Shown here piece by piece: positions 34,557 through 42,800 of a stretch of DNA of 64,000 bases (its first letter is position 1; the number at the start of each line of letters is the position of its first letter). Source of the DNA: Hymenobacter ginkgonis (GTDB taxonomy: Bacteria; Bacteroidota; Bacteroidia; Cytophagales; Hymenobacteraceae); assembly GCF_009755225.1 (NCBI RefSeq), contig NZ_WQKZ01000004.1, forward strand, positions 248,001 through 312,000. Direction: 5' to 3'. The notes under the pieces were generated by a model. The model was not told the origin of the DNA, made no database searches, and was given only the letters and a program-made list of their open reading frames with translations. The translations under genes were made by a program, and so were the position numbers.

Positions 34557-34559
34557 TGT

Positions 34560-36032
34560 TTAGTTTTTAATTTCTTTCAATACCTCGCCCGCCACTACCT
34601 GCCCCGAAATGAGGGAAGGCGGTACGCCTGGCCCCGGCACCGTGAGCTGCCCCGTAAAGTACAAGTTGTCAATCTTCTTACTCTTCAGCGTAGGCTTGAG
34701 AATCGCCGTTTGCTTTAACGTATTTGCCAAGCCGTAGGCGTTGCCTTTAAAAGAATGGTAATCGGCTACAAAGTCGCGGTGGGCATAGCTACGCTTAAAT
34801 ACTACCGCATCGCGAATGGGATGGCCGCAATGCTTCTCTAGCCTGTCCATCAGCATGTTGTAGTATTTTTCGCGAATAGCTTCGGGGTCGTCGAGGTCAG
34901 GGGCGACGGGAATGAGCAAGAATAGATTTTCCTGGCCTTCGGGGGCCACCGTGGGGTCGGTTTTGCTGGGCACCGAGGCATAGAATAGCGGCCGGCTGGG
35001 CCACTGCGGTGCCTCGTAAATTTCGTGGGCGTGCTGGCTGAAATCCTCGTCGAAAAACAGGTTGTGGTGCAGCAAATTAGCCAGCTTGCGGCTCACGCCC
35101 AAGTAAAACAACAACGACGACGGCGCCATGGTGCGCGAGTCCCAATACGCGGGCGAGTAGTGCCGGTGCTCGGGCTTTAATACTTGCTGCTCAATGTGCT
35201 GGTAGTCGGCGCCGGCCACCACCGCATTGGCAGGCCAGAAGCCGGTATCAGTGCGCACGCCGGTGGCGTGGCCGTTTTCGACCACTATTTCCTGCACTTC
35301 CTGGTTGTAGTGCAGCCCTACCCCCAGTTCTGCGGCCAAGCTCACCATACCCCGCACTATTTGGTGCATGCCACCCTTGGGGTACCAAGTGCCGAGGGCC
35401 AAGTCGGCGTAGTTCATAAGCGAATAAAGAGCGGGCGTATTCTCGGGAGTGGCTCCCAAAAATAGCACTGGAAACTCAATGAGCTTGAGCAGCTTAGGAT
35501 GGCTAAAGAACTTGCGGGCGTGTTTGGCCATGCTTTGCAGCAAGTCGAGCCGCACCGCACCGCTGATTATCTGCCAGTCTACAAACTCCAGCACCGAGCG
35601 GCTAGGCAAGTGCACAAATTTGTTGATGCCGACCTCGTATTTATAAGCAGCCTGGGCCAAGAATTCGTCGAGCCGGGCGGCGCTGCCAGGTTCCAGGCTT
35701 TCAAACAGTTGCCGTAGCTCGGGCATGCCGGCGGGGATGGGCACCGTATCGTTCTCACCAAATACAACCTGGTACGAAGGGTCCAGGCGGATGAGGTCGT
35801 AGTAGTCGCTTACTTTCTTCCCAAACTTGCCAAAATAATCCTCAAACACGCCGGGCATCCAGTACCAACTAGGGCCCATATCGAAAGTAAAGCCTTGGCT
35901 TTCAAACACCCGGGCCCGGCCGCCGGGGCCGGCGTTCTTTTCGAGCAGCGTAACCTGCCAGCCGGCCTGGGCCAGCGTAGAGGCAGCCGAGATGCCCGCA
36001 AAACCGGCTCCGATAACAACTGCGTGGGGCAT
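34560..36032 (-). CDS. crtI: CrtI-type phytoene desaturase
   Basis: CrtI desaturates phytoene stepwise toward lycopene with FAD. The N-terminus carries the dinucleotide motif VVIGAGFAGISAASTLAQAGW with the LLEKNAGPGGRA continuation. The C-terminus has the bacterial phytoene-dehydrogenase segment NLYFTGQLTVPGPGVPPSLISGQVVA. The length of 490 residues is normal. It lies upstream of crtB by 3 nt. A CAAAGTA sequence at 36077-36083 (reading TACTTTG on the minus strand) may be part of its promoter. Confidence 0.95.
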   Translation of the reverse strand: MPHAVVIGAGFAGISAASTLAQAGWQVTLLEKNAGPGGRARVFESQGFTFDMGPSWYWMPGVFEDYFGKFGKKVSDYYDLIRLDPSYQVVFGENDTVPIPAGMPELRQLFESLEPGSAARLDEFLAQAAYKYEVGINKFVHLPSRSVLEFVDWQIISGAVRLDLLQSMAKHARKFFSHPKLLKLIEFPVLFLGATPENTPALYSLMNYADLALGTWYPKGGMHQIVRGMVSLAAELGVGLHYNQEVQEIVVENGHATGVRTDTGFWPANAVVAGADYQHIEQQVLKPEHRHYSPAYWDSRTMAPSSLLFYLGVSRKLANLLHHNLFFDEDFSQHAHEIYEAPQWPSRPLFYASVPSKTDPTVAPEGQENLFLLIPVAPDLDDPEAIREKYYNMLMDRLEKHCGHPIRDAVVFKRSYAHRDFVADYHSFKGNAYGLANTLKQTAILKPTLKSKKIDNLYFTGQLTVPGPGVPPSLISGQVVAGEVLKEIKN

Positions 36033-36142
36033 TCAGTGAATTGGTGAAGTAGGGAGTAAAAATTGCAATAATCTAGCAAAGTACCGGCAGCGGCTTCGTC
36101 AATACGCAGTTTTAGCTGCGGCAATTACCATTTTAGCAAAAA

Positions 36143-36179
36143 AAAGTCGCGCCTCCTGCTAGGCAGGAGGCGCGACTTT
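36143..36179. terminator. Strong hairpin downstream of the carotenoid sigma factor
   Basis: A perfect 17-bp GC-rich stem (36143-36159 with 36163-36179, arm AAAGTCGCGCCTCCTGC) has a 3-nt loop. On the minus strand it is followed by TTTTTTTGC, a good intrinsic terminator 20 bp after the sigma-factor stop, separating it from crtI. Confidence 0.85.
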
Positions 36180-36198
36180 CGGTCGGCGGACGGGCAAG

Positions 36199-36759
36199 TT
36201 AGTCTTGCTCAGCTTCTTCGGTAAGTACGCTGCTAGTGCGGTCGGCGCCAGCAGGAGCGTACACCTGCAAGGCCGCCTTCAAGTCCTTGCGGGCAATGTG
36301 AATGCGGTTTTTGACGGTGCCAATCGGAATCTGGAGCTTTTCAGCAATTTCCAGGTATTTATAGCCGATGTAATACATCATAAAGGGCGTGCGGTAGTCG
36401 GTGCCGAGGCTGGCAATGGCCTCGTTGATGTCGCGCACCACAAAATCGGTGGTAGCCCCGTTGTGGGTAATGTAGTTCTCATCGGTGTTGAAGTACTGGA
36501 AGTACTCCGTCGAATCGATGTTGGAGCTACGTTTGGTAATCTTGTTATAGTTGTTAATGAAGGTGTTGCGCATGATGGTGTACAACCACGCCTTCAAATT
36601 CGTACCCGCCTTAAATTTATCTTTGTTAAGCAGCGCTTTTAGCAATGTTTCCTGGACAAGGTCCTTGGCATCATCAGCGTCGCGAGTGAGGTTCATCGCC
36701 ACCGGGCGCAGCGATGACGATATTTTCTGCACTTGAGAAGTGAATTCCAGAGAAGTCAT
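36199..36759 (-). CDS. ECF sigma factor of the carotenoid cluster
   Basis: This is an ECF sigma factor of 186 residues with region 2 (RDADDAKDLVQETLLKALLNKDKF, AWLYTIMRNTFINNYNK) and region 4 (YRTPFMMYYIGYKYLEIAEKLQIPIGTVKNRIHIARKDLK). I take the ATG at 36759; a perfect TACCTTTG box lies 31 nt upstream, and the longer in-frame extension to 36831 would cross it. No anti-sigma gene is adjacent. Position between the CarH-like regulator and crtI suggests control of carotenoid genes, possibly under light or oxidative stress; that link is inference. Confidence 0.9.
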   Translation of the reverse strand: MTSLEFTSQVQKISSSLRPVAMNLTRDADDAKDLVQETLLKALLNKDKFKAGTNLKAWLYTIMRNTFINNYNKITKRSSNIDSTEYFQYFNTDENYITHNGATTDFVVRDINEAIASLGTDYRTPFMMYYIGYKYLEIAEKLQIPIGTVKNRIHIARKDLKAALQVYAPAGADRTSSVLTEEAEQD

Positions 36760-36790
36760 GTTGTTGAAGGGTTCGTAGCAGAATCTTAAA

Positions 36791-36798
36791 CAAAGGTA
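36791..36798 (-). promoter_or_regulatory. -7 promoter element TACCTTTG for the ECF sigma gene
   Basis: A perfect consensus box on the minus strand, 31 nt before the ATG at 36759. A matching -33 is not evident, which could mean activation or repression by the neighbouring MerR-type regulator. Confidence 0.5.
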
Positions 36799-36910
36799 AA
36801 CGATAAGCAGAGAAATTATCCTGACGCCCACCTATTTTTTCAGCTCGAATCCCTAAGTATGCAGGCCTGGCAAAGTACGCACCTTAGCGAAACTAGGCCC
36901 AGCTTATCTG

Positions 36911-37831
36911 CTAATTTTCCACCAGTTCCCGCCCAACTTCTTGATTTACAAAGGGAATTAAATCCCGGAATTCGTGTAGGCACGCGGTTTGCAAGCACCC
37001 CTCGGGCAGGCCGGTAGCCTGCACAGCTAGCCCCCCAAAAAGCAATACGGTAGCCTCAGGGCACTGCTGGTGCAGCGCGGTGGCATAAGCTGCTACATGG
37101 CTGCGGGCGGGCACCGTAGTGAGCACCGTTGCCAGCACCGTAGGCCGAAAAGCTTGGGCAGCGGCCACCACATCGGCCAAGGCCAGGTTGGGGCCCAAGT
37201 ATAATACCTGCTGGCCGCGCGCGCGCAGGGCATAATTCATGAAGAGCAAGGCTAGCTCGTGCCACTCTCCCTCGGGCAGGAAAAGCAGCCAGCGCGGCGC
37301 ATCGGAGGTGGCCAGCGGCAGCAGGGGTAGGGCATCGGCCGAGGCCAGCAATTCTTGGCGCAGCAACTGCGCCACTAGGCGCTCTTGGGCCACGCCCAGC
37401 GAACCTTCCTTCCACGACACACTCAGGCGCTGGAGCACGGGATAGCCCAGCCGCAGAATAGCATCCTCGGGGCCAAGTTCGCTGATGGCTTCATCAAGCA
37501 GGTGGTGTAGGCGGGGCTCGTCGAGGTCGAGGGCGGCGGCTTGCAGGGCATTAATGCGCGCGCAGTCAGCGGGTTGCACTTCGTTGCAAAGCGCCAGGGC
37601 AGCAGCTTGGCACTCTTCCTCGCTCAGGCGCACCACCTGCGAGATGCGCTGCCCCCGGCCGCAGAGGGTAGCCACATTGAGCAACCGGCGCAGGTCGGCC
37701 TCGCCGTAGGTGCGGATATTGGTAGCAGTACGGTTGGGATGCAGCAAGTTATAGCGCTGCTCCCAAATGCGAATGGTGTGGGCTTTCACGCCGGAAAGCT
37801 GCTCCAAATCGCTGATAGAATAACGGGCCAC
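36911..37831 (-). CDS. CarH/LitR-like MerR-family regulator with B12-binding domain
   Basis: The 306-residue protein has an N-terminal MerR winged helix (YSISDLEQLSGVKAHTIRIWEQRY, residues 4-27), a four-helix capping region and a cobalamin-binding Rossmann domain. Compared with the photoreceptor CarH, it keeps Trp140 and Glu150 (W-x9-E) and the lower-ligand His191 (EGEWHELA), but the residue after the Trp is Lys (CarH His) and the one after the Glu is Arg (CarH His); the Gly of the His motif is Ala. B12 binding is plausible; light-driven photochemistry is doubtful. Such regulators normally repress carotenogenesis in the dark. Start is GTG at 37831, directly before the HTH. Confidence 0.88.
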   Translation of the reverse strand: MARYSISDLEQLSGVKAHTIRIWEQRYNLLHPNRTATNIRTYGEADLRRLLNVATLCGRGQRISQVVRLSEEECQAAALALCNEVQPADCARINALQAAALDLDEPRLHHLLDEAISELGPEDAILRLGYPVLQRLSVSWKEGSLGVAQERLVAQLLRQELLASADALPLLPLATSDAPRWLLFLPEGEWHELALLFMNYALRARGQQVLYLGPNLALADVVAAAQAFRPTVLATVLTTVPARSHVAAYATALHQQCPEATVLLFGGLAVQATGLPEGCLQTACLHEFRDLIPFVNQEVGRELVEN

Positions 37832-37862
37832 GGAGGAGTTTTTGGGGAAGGATAGAGTAAAA

Positions 37863-37895
37863 TTCCCGCCTCCGGCGCGCAGCCAGAGGCGGGAA
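37863..37895 (-). terminator. Terminator after crtZ
   Basis: TTCCCGCCTC (37863-37872) pairs with GAGGCGGGAA (37886-37895). On the minus strand a TTTTAC run follows, 94 nt after the crtZ stop and 31 nt before the regulator start. Confidence 0.65.
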
Positions 37896-37989
37896 ACGCA
37901 TAATTGAATAAGCTATAATTTCTGCTAAAGTAACCTCGCTGCGTTTCTAATACTTAATCCGCAACTCCCTTAAATAGTTTAAAAGCGTA

Positions 37990-38466
37990 TTAATGGGCTT
38001 TGCGGGCGGCTTGCTGGCGGGCTAGGCGCAGGTATTTGGGCGATACCCACAGCAAGCCAAACTCCTCGGAGTGGTCGCGGCCCTGGGTTTTGTGGTGCAT
38101 TTTGTGGGCCATATTGAGCGCGCGTAGGTACACGCTATCCGTCTTTTTCCAGAAGGGTAAGCGGCCGTGAATCAAGCCGTCGTGCACAAAAAAGTACACA
38201 GTACCGTAGGCAGCAATCCCTACCCCCACCCAAAACCACCAGTGCTGCCCATTGTTGCCGGTGAGGAATAGCGCAGTGGAGAGGGCGCCATAAATTACGA
38301 AAAACCAATCATTTCGCTCGAAGGGCCGAGGGCTGGGCCGCACGTGGTGCGAACTGTGCAACACCCACAGCGGCCCGTGTTGCACATACTTGTGCATAAA
38401 CCACGCCCAAAACTCCATGAAGGCGAAGGTGATGAGCGTGATAAGAATGGCGAGGAGGGGGTTCAT
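37990..38466 (-). CDS. crtZ: CrtZ-type beta-carotene 3-hydroxylase
   Basis: CrtZ hydroxylates C3 of beta-ionone rings with a membrane di-iron centre. The 158-residue protein has the family His clusters HKYVQHG, LHSSHHVRP, HDGLIHGRLP and AHKMHHKTQGRDHSEEFGLLWV, and several transmembrane helices. With CrtW it would give 3-hydroxy-4-keto end groups. It is separated from the regulator by a terminator, so it is probably a separate transcript. Confidence 0.93.
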   Translation of the reverse strand: MNPLLAILITLITFAFMEFWAWFMHKYVQHGPLWVLHSSHHVRPSPRPFERNDWFFVIYGALSTALFLTGNNGQHWWFWVGVGIAAYGTVYFFVHDGLIHGRLPFWKKTDSVYLRALNMAHKMHHKTQGRDHSEEFGLLWVSPKYLRLARQQAARKAH

Positions 38467-38491
38467 TCGCTAAATAACTATCGTCCGGCTG

Positions 38492-38516
38492 CGCTTGCCG
38501 AAGCAGGACGTTCTTT
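38492..38516. repeat. Remnant of a palindromic intergenic element
   Basis: GCTTGCCGAAGCA joined directly to GCAGGACGTTCTTT corresponds to the left-arm interior and the right-arm exterior of copy 3 (22404-22523), as if the centre had been deleted. It lies in the 67-bp gap between crtZ and the enoyl-CoA hydratase gene. Confidence 0.6.
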
Positions 38517-38533
38517 AGTACTTAGAAGAGTAC

Positions 38534-39340
38534 TTACCAGTCTATTTTTTCCTTGTTCAAAAAGGCGGCAATGCCGCGGCGGCAATCTTCGGAGGCGCGG
38601 GCATCGGCGTTGCGCTCGGCGGCGTAACGCAGGCCGTCTTCGAGGTCAAGTTCGGGCAGGCGGGCCAGCATTTCCTTGGTAATTTCCATGCTGTGGGCCG
38701 AGTTTTCACGGGCCAGGCGCAGGGCGTACTCGCGCACGGTATCGGCCAGTTGGTCGCGCTCGACCACAAACGTAATAAGCCCGTAATCAAGCGCTTGCTG
38801 AGCCGAAAAGATGTCGCCGCTTAGCAGCAGTTGCTTGGTGCGCGCCTCGCCGATACGGCGCAACAAGAACACGCTTACCACGGCGGGCAGGAAGCCAATT
38901 TTCACTTCGGTGTAGCCAAACTTGGCTTCGGGCACGGCAAAGGTGAAATCGCAAAGCGTGGCGAGCCCGCAGCCGCCAGCCAGAGCGTGGCCCTGCACTT
39001 GGCCAATCACAATTTTTTTGAGTGTATAAATTTGGTAAAACAGCTGCATGAGATGCGTGCTGTCGGCCAGGTTTTCCTGATAGGTATTGTCTTGCAGCTC
39101 TTGCAGGTATTTGAGGTCGGCGCCCGCGCAGAACACGTCGCCGGTAGCGCGCAAAATGATAACTTTCACGTTGTCATCGGCTTCGGCTTGCTCGAAAGCC
39201 TGCTTCAGTTCGGTGACGACGTTGGCGCTGAGCGCGTTGCGCTTGGCGGGTCGGTTCAGGGTTATATAGGCCAGGCGGTCTTGCGCTTCGTATTGCAGAA
39301 AGCGTAAAGTGTCCAGCTCCGGGGTGTGGTAGTCGGTCAT
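38534..39340 (-). CDS. Enoyl-CoA hydratase/isomerase family protein
   Basis: This crotonase-fold enzyme hydrates enoyl-CoA or does a related reaction. The 268-residue form from ATG 39340 shows ITLNRPAKRNALSANVV, the oxyanion-hole segment GDVFCAGADLKYLQEL and GHALAGGCGLATLCDFTFAVPEAKFGYTEVKIGFLPA, with the family Glu in FGYTEVK. A CAAAATA sequence (39348-39354, TATTTTG on the minus strand) ends 7 nt before this ATG and supports it over the longer frame from 39400. Substrate unknown; methylglutaconyl-CoA hydratase-like enzymes are similar. Confidence 0.88.
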   Translation of the reverse strand: MTDYHTPELDTLRFLQYEAQDRLAYITLNRPAKRNALSANVVTELKQAFEQAEADDNVKVIILRATGDVFCAGADLKYLQELQDNTYQENLADSTHLMQLFYQIYTLKKIVIGQVQGHALAGGCGLATLCDFTFAVPEAKFGYTEVKIGFLPAVVSVFLLRRIGEARTKQLLLSGDIFSAQQALDYGLITFVVERDQLADTVREYALRLARENSAHSMEITKEMLARLPELDLEDGLRYAAERNADARASEDCRRGIAAFLNKEKIDW

Positions 39341-39504
39341 GATAAAGCAAAATACGGCGAAAGTGGGCGGCTGGGTTGGCTGGCCGGTCGAGGCTATCAC
39401 TACTAGACTCGCTAGTGGAAGGCAAAAGGTTGCTTTGTGCGCTTGGGCGGGCAGTTACTGCCGAGGTACACCGCCAATAAATCGCTGAGATAAGCGAAGT
39501 GCTT

Positions 39505-41241
39505 CTACTTGGCGGGGGCCAGCTGGTAAGTAAAAGCGCCGCGCTCGTTCACATCCCAAGTCTGGAAGCCCGCGGCACGCAATGCCGAATCTTGCCGAGC
39601 GATGTACCAGCGCTTACACGACGAGTCGAACACCACCCGCGCCCGCGGGCCAAAATGCGCGGCTAAGGCATCGGGGTAGAGGTAAGGATTGCGGCGCAGC
39701 ACCACCACGTCGGCCACAAATGGAGGGGTAGGGCTGGCTAGGCGCCGCAGCGTGCCGCTCACAAAAGCTACGCGCAGGCCGCGCCACTGGGCCAGCACCA
39801 GCGGCGCCGGGGGGTAGCGACGGGTAGCCTCGGCGCTGTCAGGCGGGGCCACTTGGCGCACGGGCACGGTAGCGCCGCGCCAGCCTACACAGTAGCGCGG
39901 CTGGGCTACGCGGCGCAGTATCAGGCTGGGGCGCAGGCGATAAGTGCGCTCGGTTTCGGAGAGGGGTAGCGAGTCGGCGGTGGCAAACTCCACGGCCGCG
40001 CCTTGCCAAAAGCCCACCACCGAGCGGCGCGGAATACTGTACACCACAAACTCGCGCACCGGAGCCCCGGCGTAGGCTTCGGCTACGCGGCTGCCTCCGT
40101 ACAGGGCCAGCAAGGCCACGACCCAGCCCGCCCAGGCTAGCCGCCGCGAAGCCAGGAACACGCAAAATGCCCCAATCAACAAGAAAATCAGCAGCGTTTG
40201 GCCCTGGCTGAGGTGAATACCCCCGACTACGGCCCCCGGCAGCAGCCGGCCAACGAGGAAAATGTATTCGTTGAACAGCCAGATAAGTTTTTCAAACACC
40301 CAACCCATGGCCTGGGGCAGCCAGTCGAGCCACGGGCCAGCGCCGGCCGGCAGCACTAGGCCCAGGCCCGTTGCCAAGCCCTTAACCAGTAGCAGCCCTA
40401 CCCCCACGTACACGGCCAAGCTCGAAATGGGCACCGCGATGAGGTTGGACAGCAAGAAGTTGAAGGGAAATTGATGAAAATAATACAGGCCTAGCGGGAA
40501 GGTGGCCACCTGCGCCGCCAGCGACAAGGCTGTGAGTTGCCAGCTGGCATCGGCCAGCCAGGCCGCGGCACGCCAGGCTTTTTGCGCGGCCGGCGCGTGC
40601 CAGCTGCGGCGCTGGTCGAGCACGCGGTTGCGCACATCGACCCAGCGCACGATGCGTGGCTGCAAGTACACGATGCTCAGCACGGCCAGGAAGGAGAGTT
40701 GAAAACCCACGTCGCAGAGCAGATAGGGGTTCCACAAGAGCAGGCCAAACGCGGCGGCGCTTAGGGTATTGAACAGGCTGCTTTGCCGCTCCCAGGCTTG
40801 CCCGATTATCACGAGCGTGAACATAACCGTGGCCCGCAGCACCGACGCCGATAAGCCCGTCAGAAAAGCGTAGCTCCAAATAAGGCCCAGCCCCAGCCCA
40901 GCCGTGAGCAGGCGCCGCCGCGCAGCAGAACCTCCTAGCGGCACCCGCGCCAGCAGCCATTGCAGCGCCGCAAACAGCAACCCTACTTGCAACCCCGACA
41001 CCGCCATAATGTGCGTAGTACCCGTGTTGGCGTAGGCCTGCCGGGTTTCCTGGTCAATGTCATCTTTGAAGCCCAGCACCAGGGCCGTGCCTAGCGCATA
41101 CTCGCGCAGCGAGGGCACGTAGCGCCGAAACACGCCATCGAGCACCGCGGCCGCCCGCTGGCTAATGGCCACCGGCCAGCTCAGCGGCGCGTGGCCCAGC
41201 ACTTGGTACTGCCCCTGGTGCACATACTGGGAGTGGTACAC
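39505..41241 (-). CDS. comEC: ComEC/Rec2 DNA-uptake channel, 5' end lost at the element junction
   Basis: ComEC moves single-stranded DNA across the inner membrane in natural transformation. The ComEC/Rec2 competence domain is intact: LGTALVLGFKDDIDQETRQAYANTGTTHIMAVSGLQVGLL, then many membrane helices and a C-terminal domain of about 150 residues. The N-terminal ~150 residues (signal helix and DUF4131/OB-fold) are missing. The open frame begins at GTG 41241; three more family-like codons (Tyr-His-Gln) precede it and are followed at once by a TAA at 41251-41253. The break coincides with the start of the prophage-like element, so this is an interrupted gene, probably non-functional for DNA uptake while the element is integrated. 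Confidence 0.85.
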   Translation of the reverse strand: MYHSQYVHQGQYQVLGHAPLSWPVAISQRAAAVLDGVFRRYVPSLREYALGTALVLGFKDDIDQETRQAYANTGTTHIMAVSGLQVGLLFAALQWLLARVPLGGSAARRRLLTAGLGLGLIWSYAFLTGLSASVLRATVMFTLVIIGQAWERQSSLFNTLSAAAFGLLLWNPYLLCDVGFQLSFLAVLSIVYLQPRIVRWVDVRNRVLDQRRSWHAPAAQKAWRAAAWLADASWQLTALSLAAQVATFPLGLYYFHQFPFNFLLSNLIAVPISSLAVYVGVGLLLVKGLATGLGLVLPAGAGPWLDWLPQAMGWVFEKLIWLFNEYIFLVGRLLPGAVVGGIHLSQGQTLLIFLLIGAFCVFLASRRLAWAGWVVALLALYGGSRVAEAYAGAPVREFVVYSIPRRSVVGFWQGAAVEFATADSLPLSETERTYRLRPSLILRRVAQPRYCVGWRGATVPVRQVAPPDSAEATRRYPPAPLVLAQWRGLRVAFVSGTLRRLASPTPPFVADVVVLRRNPYLYPDALAAHFGPRARVVFDSSCKRWYIARQDSALRAAGFQTWDVNERGAFTYQLAPAK

Positions 41242-41260
41242 TTGGTGGTATTATGGCTTT
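41242..41260. other. Left junction of the integrated element (candidate attL region)
   Basis: comEC-like coding ends at about 41250 and element sequence begins; the recombinase stop is 46 bp further right. No second copy of this junction sequence was seen in the window, so the core cannot be defined here. Either the crossover core lies in the last codons of comEC or just outside. Confidence 0.55.
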
Positions 41261-41295
41261 GCCGAACGGTGCCGGAATGTGCCGCCAAATATGCC

Positions 41296-42705
41296 CTAGC
41301 CGCCTGTTTTGCGCATTTGCACCGGACGAAACCGGCGGCTAGCAGCAGCCTTCTCCTCCAATACCGGGGGCATTTCGGGTAGCTGCCCCCGGTTTTCAGA
41401 AATTTGCCCCCGCTTTCTAACAGCTGACTCCCGCCCATCAGAAAGTATCTTCTGCCAGGCATCGAGCAGCCGCGGGCCATAGCGTTCCACGGTATCGGAG
41501 CCATACACCGAATCGGAGACATGGCCCAGAGCCAGTTCTTTTAAGGTTTGGTCCCCATCACTGGCCCAGGTGAGCAGCGTGGCCCCCGTATGACGGGCCG
41601 AGTGTGTGGTGAGCGCGTCCCAAATGGGCAGCACGGCCTCGTGCTTGACCTTGCCTGAGAAGGCTACCGTCACCACCTCCCGCGTGAGGCCGGCCGCCTC
41701 AGCTAGTTCGCGAATAGCATTGTTGCGGTGCCAGTTCGAGAGCACCGGTAGCCGGCCATTATAATGCTGCCAGATGGTGAGCGCCAGCGGCGGCAATGGT
41801 ATCAGCACCGGCTCACCGGTTTTTTGCTGGTAGAGTTCAATGCACAGCGTCGGGCCGTGGCCGGGTAACTCGCGCAGCTGGGCGTGGTGAGGCTGCAAGG
41901 CGCGCAGGTCGGACTCGCGCAGCAACAACAGCACTTGAAAGAGAAAAACGTTGCGGTCCCGATCAAGGTGGGGCGGCAGCGGCGCGCTAACCAGCTGCAA
42001 TACCTCGGCCCGTTGGAGGCCCACGGCCTTGGCGTGGCGAATGTTTTGCACTACCAGCCACTTAGGCGAGATGCGGCCGCTCATGTGGCAACATTCACGC
42101 AGAAACCAGTAGTGGCGGGTAAGCGTGCCGTCTTTATAGCCCTGACTATAAAGCCAGGTAGTGTACTGCGTCAAGCGCTCGCGCGTGAGTCCGCTGATGC
42201 GCCAGGTGGGGTCAAACGCTTCGAGGTGGCCAATCACCTGGTTGAAGCCGTTGAGGGCTGAAGTGGACACGCGGCCCACGTTGTCACGCTTCCAGCGCTC
42301 GTTAAATTCCTGCCATCTGGCCGTGTCGGGTAATGGCGCGTTGGGGTCGACTGGTGGTGCGGGTGGCGGTGCTACGGCCCGCTTCGAGCCAGCGCCGGCC
42401 TCGACGAGCGCCAGCTGCAGCTCAGCCACCGTCACGCTGGCTTCGGGCCGCCGGTCGGCTTCCGCCTTGAGGAACACGCCCTGTACGGCGGTGAGCAGTC
42501 GGCCCAGGCGTAGGTTCAGGGCATTGGCATCGGGCGCACTGGTGTGGATGCGTTTGGCCTTAGTGGGCTGCCAGTGGGTGGGCAGCACCTTAACACCCGT
42601 GGGCATTTTCCAGCGATGGCCACCGGCCCAGTGCAGGTCCCCGAAGATGGCCGCCCGGCCGGCTTTGTCGGGGCGGTCGAGGCGCTGGCGGAAGATGAGC
42701 TCCAT
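41296..42705 (-). CDS. int: Tyrosine recombinase/integrase at the element end
   Basis: This is the probable integrase. From ATG 42705 (MELIFRQRLDRPDKAG) it has 469 residues: an N-terminal arm-type DNA-binding region, a SAM-like core-binding domain (WQEFNERWKRDNVGRVSTSALNGF) and a catalytic domain. Catalytic residues visible in order: Arg in LLLRESDLRAL, Lys in YQQKTGEP, His-x-x-Arg in THSARHTG, His in LGHVSDSV and the nucleophile Tyr in VERYG. A tail of about 60 residues after the Tyr is longer than usual. It is transcribed toward the comEC junction, the usual position beside an att site. The start at 42765 would add 20 untypical residues. Confidence 0.88.
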   Translation of the reverse strand: MELIFRQRLDRPDKAGRAAIFGDLHWAGGHRWKMPTGVKVLPTHWQPTKAKRIHTSAPDANALNLRLGRLLTAVQGVFLKAEADRRPEASVTVAELQLALVEAGAGSKRAVAPPPAPPVDPNAPLPDTARWQEFNERWKRDNVGRVSTSALNGFNQVIGHLEAFDPTWRISGLTRERLTQYTTWLYSQGYKDGTLTRHYWFLRECCHMSGRISPKWLVVQNIRHAKAVGLQRAEVLQLVSAPLPPHLDRDRNVFLFQVLLLLRESDLRALQPHHAQLRELPGHGPTLCIELYQQKTGEPVLIPLPPLALTIWQHYNGRLPVLSNWHRNNAIRELAEAAGLTREVVTVAFSGKVKHEAVLPIWDALTTHSARHTGATLLTWASDGDQTLKELALGHVSDSVYGSDTVERYGPRLLDAWQKILSDGRESAVRKRGQISENRGQLPEMPPVLEEKAAASRRFRPVQMRKTGG

Positions 42706-42800
42706 GACGAGGTAACAGGATAGGCTCGGCAAGTTAGCGTTAGGTGCTAGTAGTGGTCGCAGCACTTAGCGGCCGTGGCAGTGCGTAAATAACACTTTAC

